The notes under the pieces are model-generated. The model ran no database searches. It was not told the DNA's origin and was given only the letters and a program-made list of their open reading frames with translations. A DNA stretch of 64,000 nucleotides from Pseudoscleropodium purum (lineage: Eukaryota > Streptophyta > Bryopsida > Hypnales > Brachytheciaceae), in assembly GCA_963969395.1 (NCBI GenBank), contig OZ017799.1, positions 1,614,501-1,678,500 of the forward strand. Direction: 5' to 3'. The translations under genes were made by a program, and so were the position numbers. The number at the start of each line of letters is the position of its first letter. Position 1 is the stretch's first letter. Positions 1-11,824 of this stretch are shown here, piece by piece.

Positions 1-470
1 ATCACAACCTAAAAACACAAACCTTGGTCTCAAACCGCCAAGAACTCTAGTTTCGGAATCCAAACTCCAATGCTGCCAACACCATCATCAGAAGTACGAA
101 ATCCCCTAACCCATAAATCACCCCAAATTCAACTCTCCAAAGCTCCCACAGCAAGTGACCGAATCCACGCCAATTTCAGAACACTCCATGAACACAATAC
201 ACAACCCAAACACCACCAATTCCCTAATCACGTTTTAAATGCCGCACGAACCCAATCTAGCTCCTCACGACGCTTTCTCCCCAACAGTCTCGCTTTACTG
301 TTCAAGTACGCCATCCTCTATCACTATCGGTAAATCTCTTACCCACAAATTCCATTCCCCAAACAGAATCGACATCCCATTACCTGCAACAACGCCCAAA
401 GAGAGTCAAAGTAGCAGCTCTCTCCTTCACGTCCATTTCAGATCACAAACAAAAAGCCCCTCCTTCGCAG

Positions 471-614
471 CACGGGCCGGTGGATCCCGTTGGCGGCGTT
501 CGCAGGGCATTGCAAACGCAAGCATTTACGATCTCCCAGCTGAGGAGACTTTGTAAGCAGAAGAGAGAACTGGAAGATGAAGTTTTACGACGATTTCTAA
601 GCTCTGCTCCTGAT
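471..614 (+). CDS. possible internal exon, gene not recognised
   Basis: A 144-bp block (48 codons, no stop) lies between an AG acceptor (ttcgcag, 464-470) and a canonical GTAAGT donor at 615-620. It starts HGPVDPVGG and ends FLSSAPD, with a basic, probably helical centre containing SQLRRLCKQKRELEDE. Codon content and GC are higher than in the flanking DNA. I found no convincing neighbouring exon, although 640-780 stays fairly GC-rich and could hold more of the gene. I do not recognise the family. It may be an isolated exon of a gene extending beyond the window or a captured fragment. Exon boundaries are inferred from splice consensus only. Confidence 0.3.
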
Positions 615-879
615 GTAAGTTTGAAGCAAAAGGCTGTGTAGAGAAGTGGCATGTCGTCTGCCCTGTAAGGTACAGTACTACTACTGTGCCAAGAACGCGC
701 GTGGTGGTCCCCGGAGAAAGTTTCGTCGAAGTTTGGCTGCGGCCAGAACTCACACAAGAGAACGGCTGGTGACGATCGACTTGGTGAGAGACAAAGTGTA
801 TCACTGTTGGAAAGTCATCAGTTTTCAAATTGTTGAAGGAGGAAATTGCGTGGGTGGTGCGGAGGTGGGAGGGAGATGA

Positions 880-2480
880 AGATGATGATGAAGTTGGTTC
901 ATTGTTAGCGAGTGCCTTTGGGAAACTAACCAGTTGGAGTTGAAAATGGAGGATCCTAGACTGGTCAAAAAATTGGTAGGATTAGCAACCAATTGATGTG
1001 CACAAATAAAAGATGGAGATGTTGCTTTCATGGGAATGCCACGTTTAAACTTTGAATGCCAAGGCACACGTTTTGTGTCCGAAGGATGACACGGAAATTA
1101 AATTGTATAGGATAGAAATGCAACTATTCATCCTCAAAATTTGTTTTGGAAAGGGAAGATCTTCTATGGTAGTTTGACTTGCAAGAACTACTTTTGCAAT
1201 TTTGGAAGCTAGTGATTGACATAGTAATTGAAAAAGATGATTTTGAGGGTTACCTCTTCGGCTTTTAAGGGTTAAACTACTTGCCACTTTGAATTCAAGG
1301 CTAATACCTAGGTTATTGAAGGTAGGTATTTTCTTACATAAGGTGGGTATCCCTTTTGAGTTGATTGTGATGAAGGACTGAGAAGGCTTGGACAAGGTAG
1401 GGACAAGTATTGCTTTACGGTTGGTCGTGATGGTGAGCTCCAACTTTGTCATCTATGAGTATTCAATGTAATGAAACTTAGAGTTTAGTATCAAAAATGG
1501 CAAGTCTTTGAAAGAAGAGGATTGTAGCTTTTGCAGATTTGAAGTTAAAAGAAAGTTCCTAATGACAATTTGATACTAAGAAAAATAAACTAAGAGATTT
1601 TCATAATGAAAGGATGCAACAAGCATTCGTAGAAAAAACCCTTGGTTCTTTCTACAAAAAGAAGACAAATTATTAGGGTAGTTCCAAAACTTATTGAATA
1701 ATAGTACTAGGGTGGCAAAAGGTAGTCACCAAATATTATTAGGTTATTCAATGACTAGATGCATGCATTATTTGTTTTTGCTGGAGGTCTATTCAAAGTT
1801 ATTTGTGGATACTTTTAGTTTATGGCATCTCTATTGGATTAATTTTGGAAGTATCAAACTTACTACCAAATTAGGTAGCCCAAAACTATCAAATTTGTGG
1901 ATGAAATCTAATATTTTAATAATTATGGACAAATCTATAGTTTAAAATTAATATTGCATTTACTAGAAAATGATAAAAAAATATAAAATTCATAGTCCCA
2001 TTAGAGGATTTTCAGCAACTGTGGAAGGCTGCAAGTTCTCGAGGCTGCCAACATCGAGGGAACTGCCTCACAAATCTTACCTAACATGGCACGGCAATCG
2101 CCATGTTACCAAAACAATTTCAAAAGAAATTAAATTTTTCTCTACTTTTTTTTCCATTCTAAAATTTTTAATTTTTAATTTTTTTTTTAAATTTCCAAAA
2201 AAATAGAATTGACAACGGGAATAGGATCGGAGAAATAGGCCCAAAATAGCCCTCCCGACCCCCAAAAAATCCTATAATGCCAAATGGATCTAAATCATCA
2301 TTTTGGGTCAAAAAAATTTACTTAAAACTATCAAGTGTGAGCTACAAATTGATTCATTTTCAATTGCAAAAAATATTTGTAATTTTGTAAAATGTCCCAA
2401 ACTAGTTAAATATGGTTTTGGATAGGTGCATTCTTTTTCATATAGTCCTTTTGAAAGTCATTCATGAAAAAGTTTAATCC
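880..2480. other. intergenic, no gene seen
   Basis: AT-rich sequence with only short random-looking ORFs on both strands. Several homopolymer A/T runs are present near 2140-2210. I see no splice-flanked coding block, repeat boundary or RNA gene. Confidence 0.5.
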
Positions 2481-2489
2481 TCCATGTTC

Positions 2490-4265
2490 TCACTAGATTA
2501 ATCTCTAGGTACTCAACCACCTACTAGCATAAAGATGACTATAGTAAATAGTGAACTTCATCCAATTAATTTTCATTGGGGGAGCTTCATGAAAAAAGAT
2601 GTAATATATAAATGAAAAGAATTAATGTTTTTCATTAAATCAATAATGTATATATGTTGGAAGAATTTTAAATAAATTATTTATAATAAATTTTCAAAAG
2701 TAATGTTATTATGTGTAATCTTCAGGTCAAGCACTAAAAACATAAATAACCCAAAATGGAGGCATATCCCTAATAGATACGTGATGAATGGATTGAAGAG
2801 CTACATGGAAAGAATGAAGTATATTAAATGCATTGAAAAGGCAAATTTTGTCTATTCATTAGCAATATGCGCATTACAAGGAATTTGAAGCCTTCAAAGG
2901 GCCCTATGCAATATTGAATTTAGGACATATTAGAAAAAAAACTTCATTTTTGAGAGAAAACAAATATAGTGATTTTAACATATTGATTATATTCTCCTTT
3001 TCAATACAATTCTATAACATTAAAAATAGTCTCAATTGAACCTTGCATCTAAAAATTATTAGTTTTCAAAATTTTAGCCACAAAATACTAGCAGATGTGT
3101 AATTTTTAGCTAACTTGCCAAGAATGCTCAACCCCTAAAGGGCCAATAAAAACTAGGTTTTCTAGCAACATAGTGATTTTAGGCAACTCACTATAAATTG
3201 AATTTTTAGTTTTTTCAACTAAAATTTTTCACACATCACATGCCAAAGGAATATTTGTGAGGCCCGATAATTTTCATAACTTTTCACTAAATGGTTAAAA
3301 AAGTTATTGTATGATATGTAATTTTCATTGTTCAATAGGCAATAGTGGTAGCTTAAAAAAACTCTCTTAAAATCATATTTTTGAAAAACAGAAGTTTAAA
3401 GGATTTTTTTACATTTATATATATATGAAAAGATTTTAATCATTCCCTTTTGATTAATGATATGAAAGTTATGAGAAATTTTTATTGTGGGTTGTTACGG
3501 AATCTCTACTCTACAATAAACTTTGAACTCCATTCAATTTTCAATATTTTTGAAAAAAAATAAAAGTATTAGGTGAAAGATTGTATATTACAACATTAAA
3601 AACATTGAAATTGGAAGTTTTCAATTCCACAACTAAATTCTTAATAATTTAGTATTTGGAATCATTCTTTACTTCTTTTTGCTTACTAATTTTTTCCTAT
3701 ATGTTTTAGAATTCCAAATGATCTCAATTTTCCAAGCATGTAGCCAACTTATCTTGAAGAATGAATTTAAAAAAGCATCACCATTTTAGACATTTTTTCT
3801 TACAAAATGTGACCTTGTAAAGTGCAGTTGCCTAGATGTTTACATGGCCTAGGAAAAGATTTTTGTCAATTCAAACGCTAATATCTTGCAATCTACATAG
3901 TGGAATTTTTTTTTTAAATTCCACATCTTTTCAAAATAGCATGCTACATAATTTTATGGTTACATCACTTACATGTGTCCAAAAATATTTTTTTCTTCTA
4001 AATTTGGCACTTATACTAGAAATGGCAATTTTGGAGCAGTTTTGGTAAAAACAAAGGCAAAAACCTTAAAGGATTTCTTGAATGGATAAACTCTAAACTC
4101 AAGCCCATCAATTTGTCTATAGAACCATAATTTTCTACAAAATTATGAATCATGTTATAGATATGGAGACCTAGGAAAAAAGTGAAGGCTTACAAAAATA
4201 TAAACCTTATATCTAGAATTATTCACAAACTATAATTTATTTTGCTTCAGAATCTTCAAATGCCC
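2490..4265 (+). repeat. dispersed repeat, copy A (related copy at 59.6-61.0 kb)
   Basis: Blocks of this stretch align by eye with 59,600-60,985 in the same orientation. Shared phrases include aacttcatccaattaattttcattg, cut here as aacttcatccaattaatttt, and gccttcaaagg, aagaatgct and acaatttattttgcttca near the end. Copy A contains an extra ~930 bp (3142-4070) missing from copy B. Copy B contains other insertions. No long ORF is present, so the family cannot be assigned. Identity looks moderate, which implies an old duplication. Confidence 0.55.
3142..4070 (+). mobile_element. ~930-bp non-autonomous element, copy 1
   Basis: This segment is absent at the matching place in copy B of the surrounding repeat (about 60,780), so it behaves as an insertion with an empty site elsewhere. 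The flanks cccctaaagg (left) and accttaaagg (right) look like a 9-10 bp target duplication or short terminal inverted repeats. An inverted relative spans about 5735-6660, and a fragment matching one end lies at 30,885-31,080. There is no coding capacity. Element class is uncertain; a MULE-type MITE would fit the 9-bp duplication. Confidence 0.45.
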
Positions 4266-4269
4266 CACT

Positions 4270-5730
4270 ACCAAACTTTCTTAGTAGTCACTCTTGTATT
4301 GCCTAAGCAACCTATTTGGCATTGTTCTCATCTTTTTAAATATAAATCTATTTCATTGACATGTTTAATTTCATATATATAATTTTGACACCATATGAAT
4401 GAACTAAGAATTTTGAAAAATGTTTGTTACAAGTATAGATACAATAGGCTCTCATGTTCAAAAGGTCAAAGTTATCAAATTAATCAACAAATAATAGTTA
4501 ATTAATACAATTCAAATGCAATTTAGATATATTTGTGTTGTGAAATTTGTAATACATTGACATTGACATTGAATTATCAATAAATATCTTTATTTCTTTA
4601 TAATAAGATATTTTTGTTAATCCCTAAAGTCTTGAGGGTTTTTTTCCATCAAATTCTAATTTCTATTTCTATTGTAAAGTGCAAAAACCTTTGGAAATTT
4701 TTTTTTACATATCTAACCATCAAATCTTGTATTAAACTATTATAAAAATGTGTAGAAGAAATGTGAAATACAAAAGATGTTCGTTTGAAGTGAACAAAAC
4801 CAGGGGGTTTGCACCTTGCCTCACTAGATTTTAAGTCTTCGAATCTTTTTAACTTAATAATTTTGTACTACCAAAATTGAATTGAAAATTTTTATATTAG
4901 AAAATTGAATTGAAAATCTAGGAAAAAATTCAAAATTGATCAAACATGATTTTCATTCTTTCAAAATTATTAAATAGAAATCTGTATGAGATTGAAGGAA
5001 AAAATACAATTGATAATAGATCTAAGATGGAATGGAAACACTATATTTCCAATAGTGAAAAGTTATGGCAAGCAAATTGAACTTTACAAGTATTTTTTTT
5101 TTTAAATTGTAAAAATTGAATTAAAAAATGAATCCTATGTTATTTTTCTGAAAAGATGTTTAGATTGCCTAAAAAAACAAAATAGTTGTCTACATGTTAC
5201 CTTTTCATTGCTGGTCCAAATAGAATTTAGAATCAAATCTTTCCATGTAGACAAAAATACTTTCTATTAGAAACTTAATCTAAAATTATTTTTTCTACTT
5301 TTTTGTTTTTTTTGTGCTACCCAACAAACTTTGTTTTGGAGTTAGGATAGACTAATTTTTTTCTCCTAATCATTGATTCAAATAAAAATTATAGTCGTAC
5401 AAAACTAATGTATTTTTTAATCTTAAAAAAATTCAAAAATTCATGACAATAATTAAGACCATTGGAACCTTTCCCAAATCCATTTTGTTCTCCAAGGAGA
5501 CTATAGGACCTCAAATAGGACTTTAGGAATTAAAAGAAAGTTTTTTATAAGTACTCTCTAGATATTTTCAAAAACAACTAAGGATTTGTTTTTCTCCACC
5601 CTGATAGTGACACCCATTGAAGATTGAAAATTTATGGGGCCCCACTTCTAGGCCAACTTGGCATACCTTGGTGCTAGAATTCCAAAACATAGCACTCAAA
5701 CAAATGTGGGAACTAGTAAAGAGTGGCTAT
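4270..5730. other. intergenic, no gene seen
   Basis: AT-rich DNA with long A and T runs and no convincing coding block, repeat boundary or RNA gene. Confidence 0.45.
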
Positions 5731-5734
5731 TACC

Positions 5735-6660
5735 CCCTAAATGATTTTGACTATGTTTTCACCAAAACTACTCCAAAATTGCCATTTCTAGTACAAGTAC
5801 CAAATATTAAAAAAAAAACATTTTTGGACACTTTTGACCATGTGATATTATAGTATACTAGTTTTAAAAGATGTGAAAAAAATTTCAAAATTTTCCACCA
5901 TATATATTGCAAGATATTAGCATTTGAAGTGACAAAAATCTTTTTTTTGTCCTTGCAAAAATCCAGGCAGCCACACTTCATAAAATCATGTTTGTATGAA
6001 AAAATGTCCAAAATGATGGTTACTCTTGAATTCATTCTTCAATTCAAGTTGTCTACATGCTTGAAAATTTTTAGATCATTTGAATTTGTAAAACATATAA
6101 AAAAAATCAATAAGTAGAAAGAAGGATTGAATGATTCAAAATACTAAATTGTTAAAAATTTATTTGGAGAATTGTAAATTGCCAATTTCAATGGTTGTAA
6201 TTTTGTAATTAAAAATATGCAACTAATGTTCTTCTTTTTTCTAAAAATATTGAAAATTGAGTTAAATAAAAGATTTCAAAATTTGTCTTTGAGTAGAGAT
6301 TAATAATGCCCACAAACTCCCGCAAACTAAAACTCCTCATAACTTTTGACTCATTGATCAAAATGGAATGATTCAAAGATTTTATAAGCACATATATATC
6401 TAAAAAAACAATTTCAAGTTTTATTTTCATGAAAAAATGATTTTTAAAGAAGTTTTTTTTGTTGCTTGGATTGCTTAACGAGTAGTGAAAACACATATCA
6501 TACAATAAGTTTTTAACCACATAGTCAAAAGTTATGAAACTTATTGGACCTTAAAGGTACTCCTTGGGCACATGTTGTGTTAAAATTTCAAAAAATTAAA
6601 ATTAAAAATCCATTTATAGTGAGCTACCCCAAATTGATATGTTGCCAAAAAATGTAGTTT
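5735..6660 (-). mobile_element. ~930-bp non-autonomous element, copy 2 (inverted)
   Basis: The reverse complement aligns along its whole length with 3142-4070. Shared stretches include a tagaaatggcaattttgga-like block, gctaatatcttgcaat and agctcactataaat near the far end. Identity is roughly 70% by eye. With copy 1 it forms a widely spaced inverted pair (~1.7 kb loop), but the empty site for copy 1 argues for two separate insertions. No ORF of interest. Confidence 0.45.
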
Positions 6661-8690
6661 GGACATTTAGAAGTTAAGATCAACCTTCGAAATGAGTGTA
6701 TCTTCAACTTGTTGTCAATGCACTTCTACATATATACCCTCATCATTGAATTTGGAGCACGCTTTTGCTTTAGACACAACTAAAGACAATAGACAAATAT
6801 ACAAAAGGTTTTGTATGGGCAAGGATTTATGGTTTCAAAAGGATGGATGATCTCATGTGTGATTAGTTAGTGATTACTTAAATCCTTATTAAAAAAAATC
6901 ACAAAAATCTCTAATTATGAATAAATTTGGATTAGATCAGGTCAAAATTATGTTGTTATTATATTTATTGCAATTGTTGGAGATGTGGGTAAAAAGACAT
7001 ACAAAATATATTAAGCAATAATTGTGGCTACACTTGTTTGACATCATTTCATGGCTATTGTCATGTGGCATCAAAATTTTATGGCCATTGGCTTCATTTC
7101 ATTATTTCATTCATTTGGCCTCATAATTTTATGACAAAAGTCATTCATTTCATCGTTTTAGTAATTCATCCTCATGATTCCATGGCCAAATTGTATTTAA
7201 ATGACTCTTCTTATCTAATGCATTCTACATATATAGATATAGAAAATATATCACCAATAATCTAAACCACATTTTTTTAATTTCAATACCAAAATATTTT
7301 ACAATCAAATTATCATGCAAAATAATGAAAATCACATATAATGATTTTTCGAAGATGGAATTGGGTGAATTGATTGCAATTGCAATTTAAGAAGGTGAAA
7401 ACACCTAGACCCAATCTTGTGCCCATCATGAAAAATAGACATCTATTGAATGTGTCTCCAAATGTGCAATTAAACCATTCCCATACTTAAATGCAATTAG
7501 GTAATTGTTGATTCTTTAGATAATTTGACATTACGATCAAGCTGTGTGATGGTTTTAAGGGCCTAGGGAGTTCCACTTTAAAAATTCATAGTAATTACAT
7601 GCCTAATCCAAAAATTCTATTTTATTTTTGAAAATTCATGAATTTCAATTGCTATTACCGGTACTATAAAAATGATTCTTTTATAAAAATATTCTAAAAA
7701 GATGTGCCTCCAACTATATTGAATTGCTTAATTAGACAATTTTAGGTGTTTTCAATCCATGTTAGTCTCAATAAGTAAATCTAGAACAATCAAAGATTTT
7801 CTTTTCATATAGAATTGCTTTAGAATTGTAATCTTCCAAGTCTTGTACGGTACTAGAGCCTCCTTACATGCTCCCTGAGTGGATAGAGAGCTACAAGGGG
7901 AATTACATAGAAAAATACCAATTCCACTTTTATGTGGACCCGGTGGATGGGAAAAGGATACAGTTAGGAGTCGACATGTATTAAATTCTCTCATGATCCA
8001 CTAGTCTCTTTTAGTCTCCACCAATAGAGTTAACCACCAATATCGGTTGAAAATAAAGCTCCTCTTTTTCTGTTGCCCATCCCGGCAAGACAATTGGTAG
8101 AGACAATTTTGTCTTTTGACTTGTTTTAGGTTCAAGTTTGTCCATTGGGCGAGCATATAAGCCCGCCCTTACAACCGACTCACAATTAGTATATTAAATA
8201 ATAAGATACCTTTAGAGAGAGTTTTGAGGAAGACTTCGTGCTCACTCAACTCACCTAGTGTCACACTTATTACAGTTCCTACAACTCTTCTTAAAAAGTT
8301 GAAAGTTGCAATCCACTTAAACAAGGCATGCGAACCATGCGTTTCAACCCCATCTGTCTGCATACTTTGGTAGATTCCTTGTAGACTCATTTTAAACTAG
8401 GCGGAGACCTGGAGGTCACAGTTGGAATCAGGGCACTGTTCATCTACGGCGTGGGACACCTGTATAACGCATGACAAGGAACCAATGAGGGTCTAATTTA
8501 TTTGAAATCAACTGTATCAGTCCATCACCTGGGACATGCATCTTTCAATTAAGTTTGTTTAGGAGTTAACAAGTTACATAATAAGTTACGGAGTAGTACA
8601 TTAGCTGACGGAGAAGTGCCTGTCGGGAATCTTTACGCTGATTGCAGTGGCTCTAACTGTGTGGTCTCAGTGTTGCTGTAAGACAAAAAA
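6660..8690. other. intergenic, minor direct repeats
   Basis: No gene seen. Around 7045-7190 short direct repeats containing TTCATGGCC and TTTTATGGCCA recur three or four times. At 8085-8140 a weak tRNA-like A-box/B-box arrangement occurs, but it is too degenerate to call. Confidence 0.4.
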
Positions 8691-9130
8691 CAATTGCCTC
8701 ACCATAACACACTTTTTATTTTGTTTATTTACACATGGGAGACCCATTGCGATATATCAAGAAACCAAAACATAACGGTTGGACACACTTTCAGTTCGCA
8801 ACCAGAAACGAGTTTGGGGAACTTCTTAACCCTGTCTTGAACGACGTAGGGGTCTCTGTAGGTCTCCATGTGCATTATTGGATTGGAAAAATGAAAAAGC
8901 AGTGGTTGGAAAGCAAGCCATTGTAGAAGACCTTCCTTTTTCCAAAAAAATTGGACAATTAATAGTTAGACTTCTGTCCTATATAACAAGATTCTCTCTC
9001 ATTCATTGACCAAATAATGGCGTTGTTTATGGGTTAAGTTTGTACATTTGGCAGAGTTGTTATAAAAGTAATTGCCTGACGATAACACACTTTCAATTAC
9101 CACTAGAAACGAGTTTGGGGAGCTTCTTAG
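8690..9130 (+). repeat. short duplicated segment (8693-8825 and 9068-9128)
   Basis: The phrase aattgcctcaccataacacac near 8693 recurs as aattgcctgacgataacacac near 9071. In both places it is followed by the block aaacgagtttggggaacttc, spaced differently. The copies are imperfect. A small ORF (8735-8926) crosses the first copy but has no recognisable product. This looks like a local duplication with a deletion in the second copy. Confidence 0.4.
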
Positions 9131-10030
9131 GAGGGTGGGTGGTTTTATACATGGGGATGGATTGAAGGATGGTCGGAACTCTTCAAGTTTGAACCGATAG
9201 GATCACTCAATTTCTTCAAAATCCGGCCCAAGACATTTATACTTGAGGTTTGATGGAACTATCACTCATCCTACATGTTACCTTAGGTGGCATGGTTTGG
9301 GTGCCAAACCTTTCGGACTCAAAGAAGTAATAGGGACAAGGTTTGAAGTGACCAAAATTCCCATCTATGGTGGAATTAAGGTTAGATTGAGCTCCACCGT
9401 TGGATTGTAAGTTAACTTATGGATTTAGTTGAATATAACTAAAGAAGTAAACGAGTTCGATAAACTTTGCCACAAGCCAAGACTAAGCAGAAACAAGCTC
9501 AAGAAACCTGGAAGTGCACTATATTTCTACATTCATCCTAAGGCCCAAAACCACAACATTTTTCAATCATATTCATGCACTTCTTCATCCAAATTAGGCA
9601 AATTCATCCACATTTTCAATAGAAATGGAAAATTTCTGGCAAAAAAAGATTACTTTTATCTGGCAAAAAGTAGACATTCGTTTTGAAATGGTGCAATCTT
9701 GGGCCCACTGCCAAAAAAAAACAGGGCTGAATTTTAATCTTCCAGGTCCTGTCCAGTATTGCAAACGGCTCACAATTAGAGTAATTGAATAATGAGATAC
9801 CCTTTAGCGAATTTCTCACCTTCCTCACATTCAAAAATTGGGAGAAGGTGCGGTGAGTTTCAAAGCACCCACCACTGGTACCCTATCCCTCTGAACTTCT
9901 CATTCAGCACGCACCCGTTTCGCCTCCTCCACTAAGTTAAATGCTTGCCCCCAAACCCACCGACACCGCAACCCTAAACCACTTCACCAAAAATCCCACA
10001 AACTTTTCGTCGATGAAACTCCACCACCCA
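9130..10030. other. intergenic, downstream of the MATE gene
   Basis: No gene seen. Composition becomes more GC-rich after 9840. The region lies 3' of the minus-strand MATE gene. No clear polyadenylation signal could be singled out. Confidence 0.35.
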
Positions 10031-10044
10031 AAATCAGAGAACTC

Positions 10045-10300
10045 AGTAATCGGGATATTCAGAAATCATACAATTCGTTAACCTCGGGATCGTCGCCATC
10101 TTCGCGAGATACCAATTCGGTAGTCGGAGAATTCAGAAATCGAAAGCAATCTATGAATATTACAATTCCTCGTTATCTTTCCGAGATTCCAATTACGTGA
10201 TTGGGGAATTCGGCAATCGGAGAAAATCTGAAATCGAAAGGAAATATATCTATGAATTTTGGAATTCCTCGTGATCGTCGCTATCTTGGCGAGATTTCAG
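10045..10300 (-). repeat. three degenerate repeats covering the MATE 3' end
   Basis: Three imperfect units of roughly 80-95 bp run from inside the last codons of the MATE gene into its 3' flank. Recurrent phrases are gaaatcgaaag (10,137, 10,230), ctatgaat followed by aattcctcg (10,151, 10,250) and a gcgagat/ccgagatt block (10,104, 10,180, 10,289). The unit containing 10,250-10,300 holds the actual stop codon, so the two downstream units are non-coding duplicates of the gene's own end. Confidence 0.55.
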
Positions 10301-11824
10301 TGCCGGAATCTCGTCTTTCTGTTCATGGTTGGCATCGATGGGTAGGGTTGCTGACGCCGACGTGTAAACTCTGAGCAACGCGGTCTCCGCCATCTGCTGC
10401 CAGTTCGTAGTGCACGTCAAGATGGAGAGCGTGACTGTTTGCGTGACAATCCCCATGATCATCCCTAACCACAACCCCCTCCCTTTCAAATCATACACAA
10501 ACGCGAGCGTGATCGCCGCTGGCAAACCCACGATGTAATACGCGCCGAGATTCGCAGCTGCCCCGAACGCCTGCCACCCACACCCCCTCGCCACACCCGA
10601 CAGCACGCCTTGGATTGAGTCCATGATCTGCATCGTAGTCAGCAACGGGATGCACCTCGCGACGTAATCAATAACTTCTCCCTCGTTCGAAAAAACTTTC
10701 CCCCATTGATGCCTCACTGAAAACAAAAGAGTCGCCATCAGGAACCCCTCGACGAGTCCAAAGGAAACTGCAATTATCACTGAGCCTTTGGCCGCTTGCG
10801 GCCGCCCCGCACCCAGCTCGTTCCCCACGCGCGTGCTCACCGCGGCGCCGATGCCGAACGGAATCATGTAGCACAATGCGAGCGTGGTGAGGCAAATCGA
10901 AAGCGTGGAGGTCTCCAGCTGCGGATTCGGGAGCAACCCCGACAGCAACACCAAGGCCTCGAACGACCAATACTCCAAACAGATCATAATCGTCGACGGA
11001 ATCGCGAGCTTGAAAAAACTCGGCAAATCGTTGAACGCCTCCCATGAGAATCTTGTCCACGTCCTCTTACAAGCCGCGGAGTGTTTTATGTAAAGCGTGA
11101 GAAACATGACGTTCAACCAGTTGGAGACGCTGGTCGCGATCGCCGCGCCGCGGTAGCCCACACCCAGCTTGAAGATGAGAAGGTAACAAAGGGGAATGTG
11201 CAGCGCAAGGGTGGTAGCGGAAAAGAGCGCCATGGGCAGCACCACGCTCTGCGCTTGCAGAAACTTCACCAACGGTTGCAACGTCGCCATGCCGAAGAGC
11301 GACGGGATGAGGTAGCGCGCGTACAACCCCGCCAGCTCGGCGATTTGCGCATTTTGTCCAAGAGCCGTAAGAAGCACATCCATATTATACCAAACCACTG
11401 CAACGGGGATGCACACCAGGTTCAAAACGAGAATCGCGCGCTGCATGTAGATACCCAGCAGGTGGTACTGCTTGGCGCCGAAGGCTTGCCCGCAGAGCGT
11501 ATCGAGCGCGGCGGCCAGGCCGAACAGGAGACTGGTGCCCGTGACGCCTGCGAATGAGCTCGCGATGGACGCGGACGCAAGCTCGAGTTCGCCCAAGTGG
11601 CCCACGAACATGACGGACACCACGATCAGAAGGTATTGGAGAAGCGCAACGCACACCATCGGGCCTGCGATGAGGATCTGCTTGCGAGCCTCGCCCCAAA
11701 TCCATTCGGGAGTGCAGGCGATGGACTCGTCGCGGCGGCTCACGGAGCGTGTGACGCCGTTTGCAAAGGTGAATGTGTGCGACTGCGGCGCGGGGAGAAG
11801 GGGTTCACTGGAGTTCCCGTCCAT
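10250..11824 (-). CDS. MATE efflux transporter (DETOXIFICATION family), intronless
   Basis: A complete 524-aa ORF from ATG at 11,824 to TAG at 10,250. Plant MATE/DTX proteins are proton-coupled antiporters that export secondary metabolites, xenobiotics or hormones across the plasma membrane or tonoplast. The sequence shows a ~45-residue hydrophilic N-terminus, about 12 hydrophobic segments, the family motif CGQAFGAKQ (residues 111-119), VGHLGELELA after TM1, and VSTRVGNELGAG in the second half. Length is typical. The motifs resemble the clade containing Arabidopsis DTX1-16, whose members usually have several introns; this copy has none, so it may be a retrocopy or a lineage-specific loss. The gene is markedly GC-richer than its surroundings, and no stop or frameshift interrupts it. 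Substrate and membrane cannot be inferred. Overlapping ORFs in other frames are shadows. Confidence 0.93.
   Translation of the reverse strand: MDGNSSEPLLPAPQSHTFTFANGVTRSVSRRDESIACTPEWIWGEARKQILIAGPMVCVALLQYLLIVVSVMFVGHLGELELASASIASSFAGVTGTSLLFGLAAALDTLCGQAFGAKQYHLLGIYMQRAILVLNLVCIPVAVVWYNMDVLLTALGQNAQIAELAGLYARYLIPSLFGMATLQPLVKFLQAQSVVLPMALFSATTLALHIPLCYLLIFKLGVGYRGAAIATSVSNWLNVMFLTLYIKHSAACKRTWTRFSWEAFNDLPSFFKLAIPSTIMICLEYWSFEALVLLSGLLPNPQLETSTLSICLTTLALCYMIPFGIGAAVSTRVGNELGAGRPQAAKGSVIIAVSFGLVEGFLMATLLFSVRHQWGKVFSNEGEVIDYVARCIPLLTTMQIMDSIQGVLSGVARGCGWQAFGAAANLGAYYIVGLPAAITLAFVYDLKGRGLWLGMIMGIVTQTVTLSILTCTTNWQQMAETALLRVYTSASATLPIDANHEQKDEIPALKSRQDSDDHEEFQNS

Noticed and set aside
3142..6660. 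One large foldback transposon with 930-bp arms
   Set aside because: The left arm has its own empty site at 60.8 kb, so two independent insertions explain the inverted pair better.
8085..8160. tRNA-like or SINE promoter
   Set aside because: The B-box match is poor and no body or tail could be recognised.
1694..9686. Short ORFs of 60-100 codons across the AT-rich region
   Set aside because: Composition-driven translations rich in Phe, Lys, Asn and Ile, no motif, and many overlap repeat copies.
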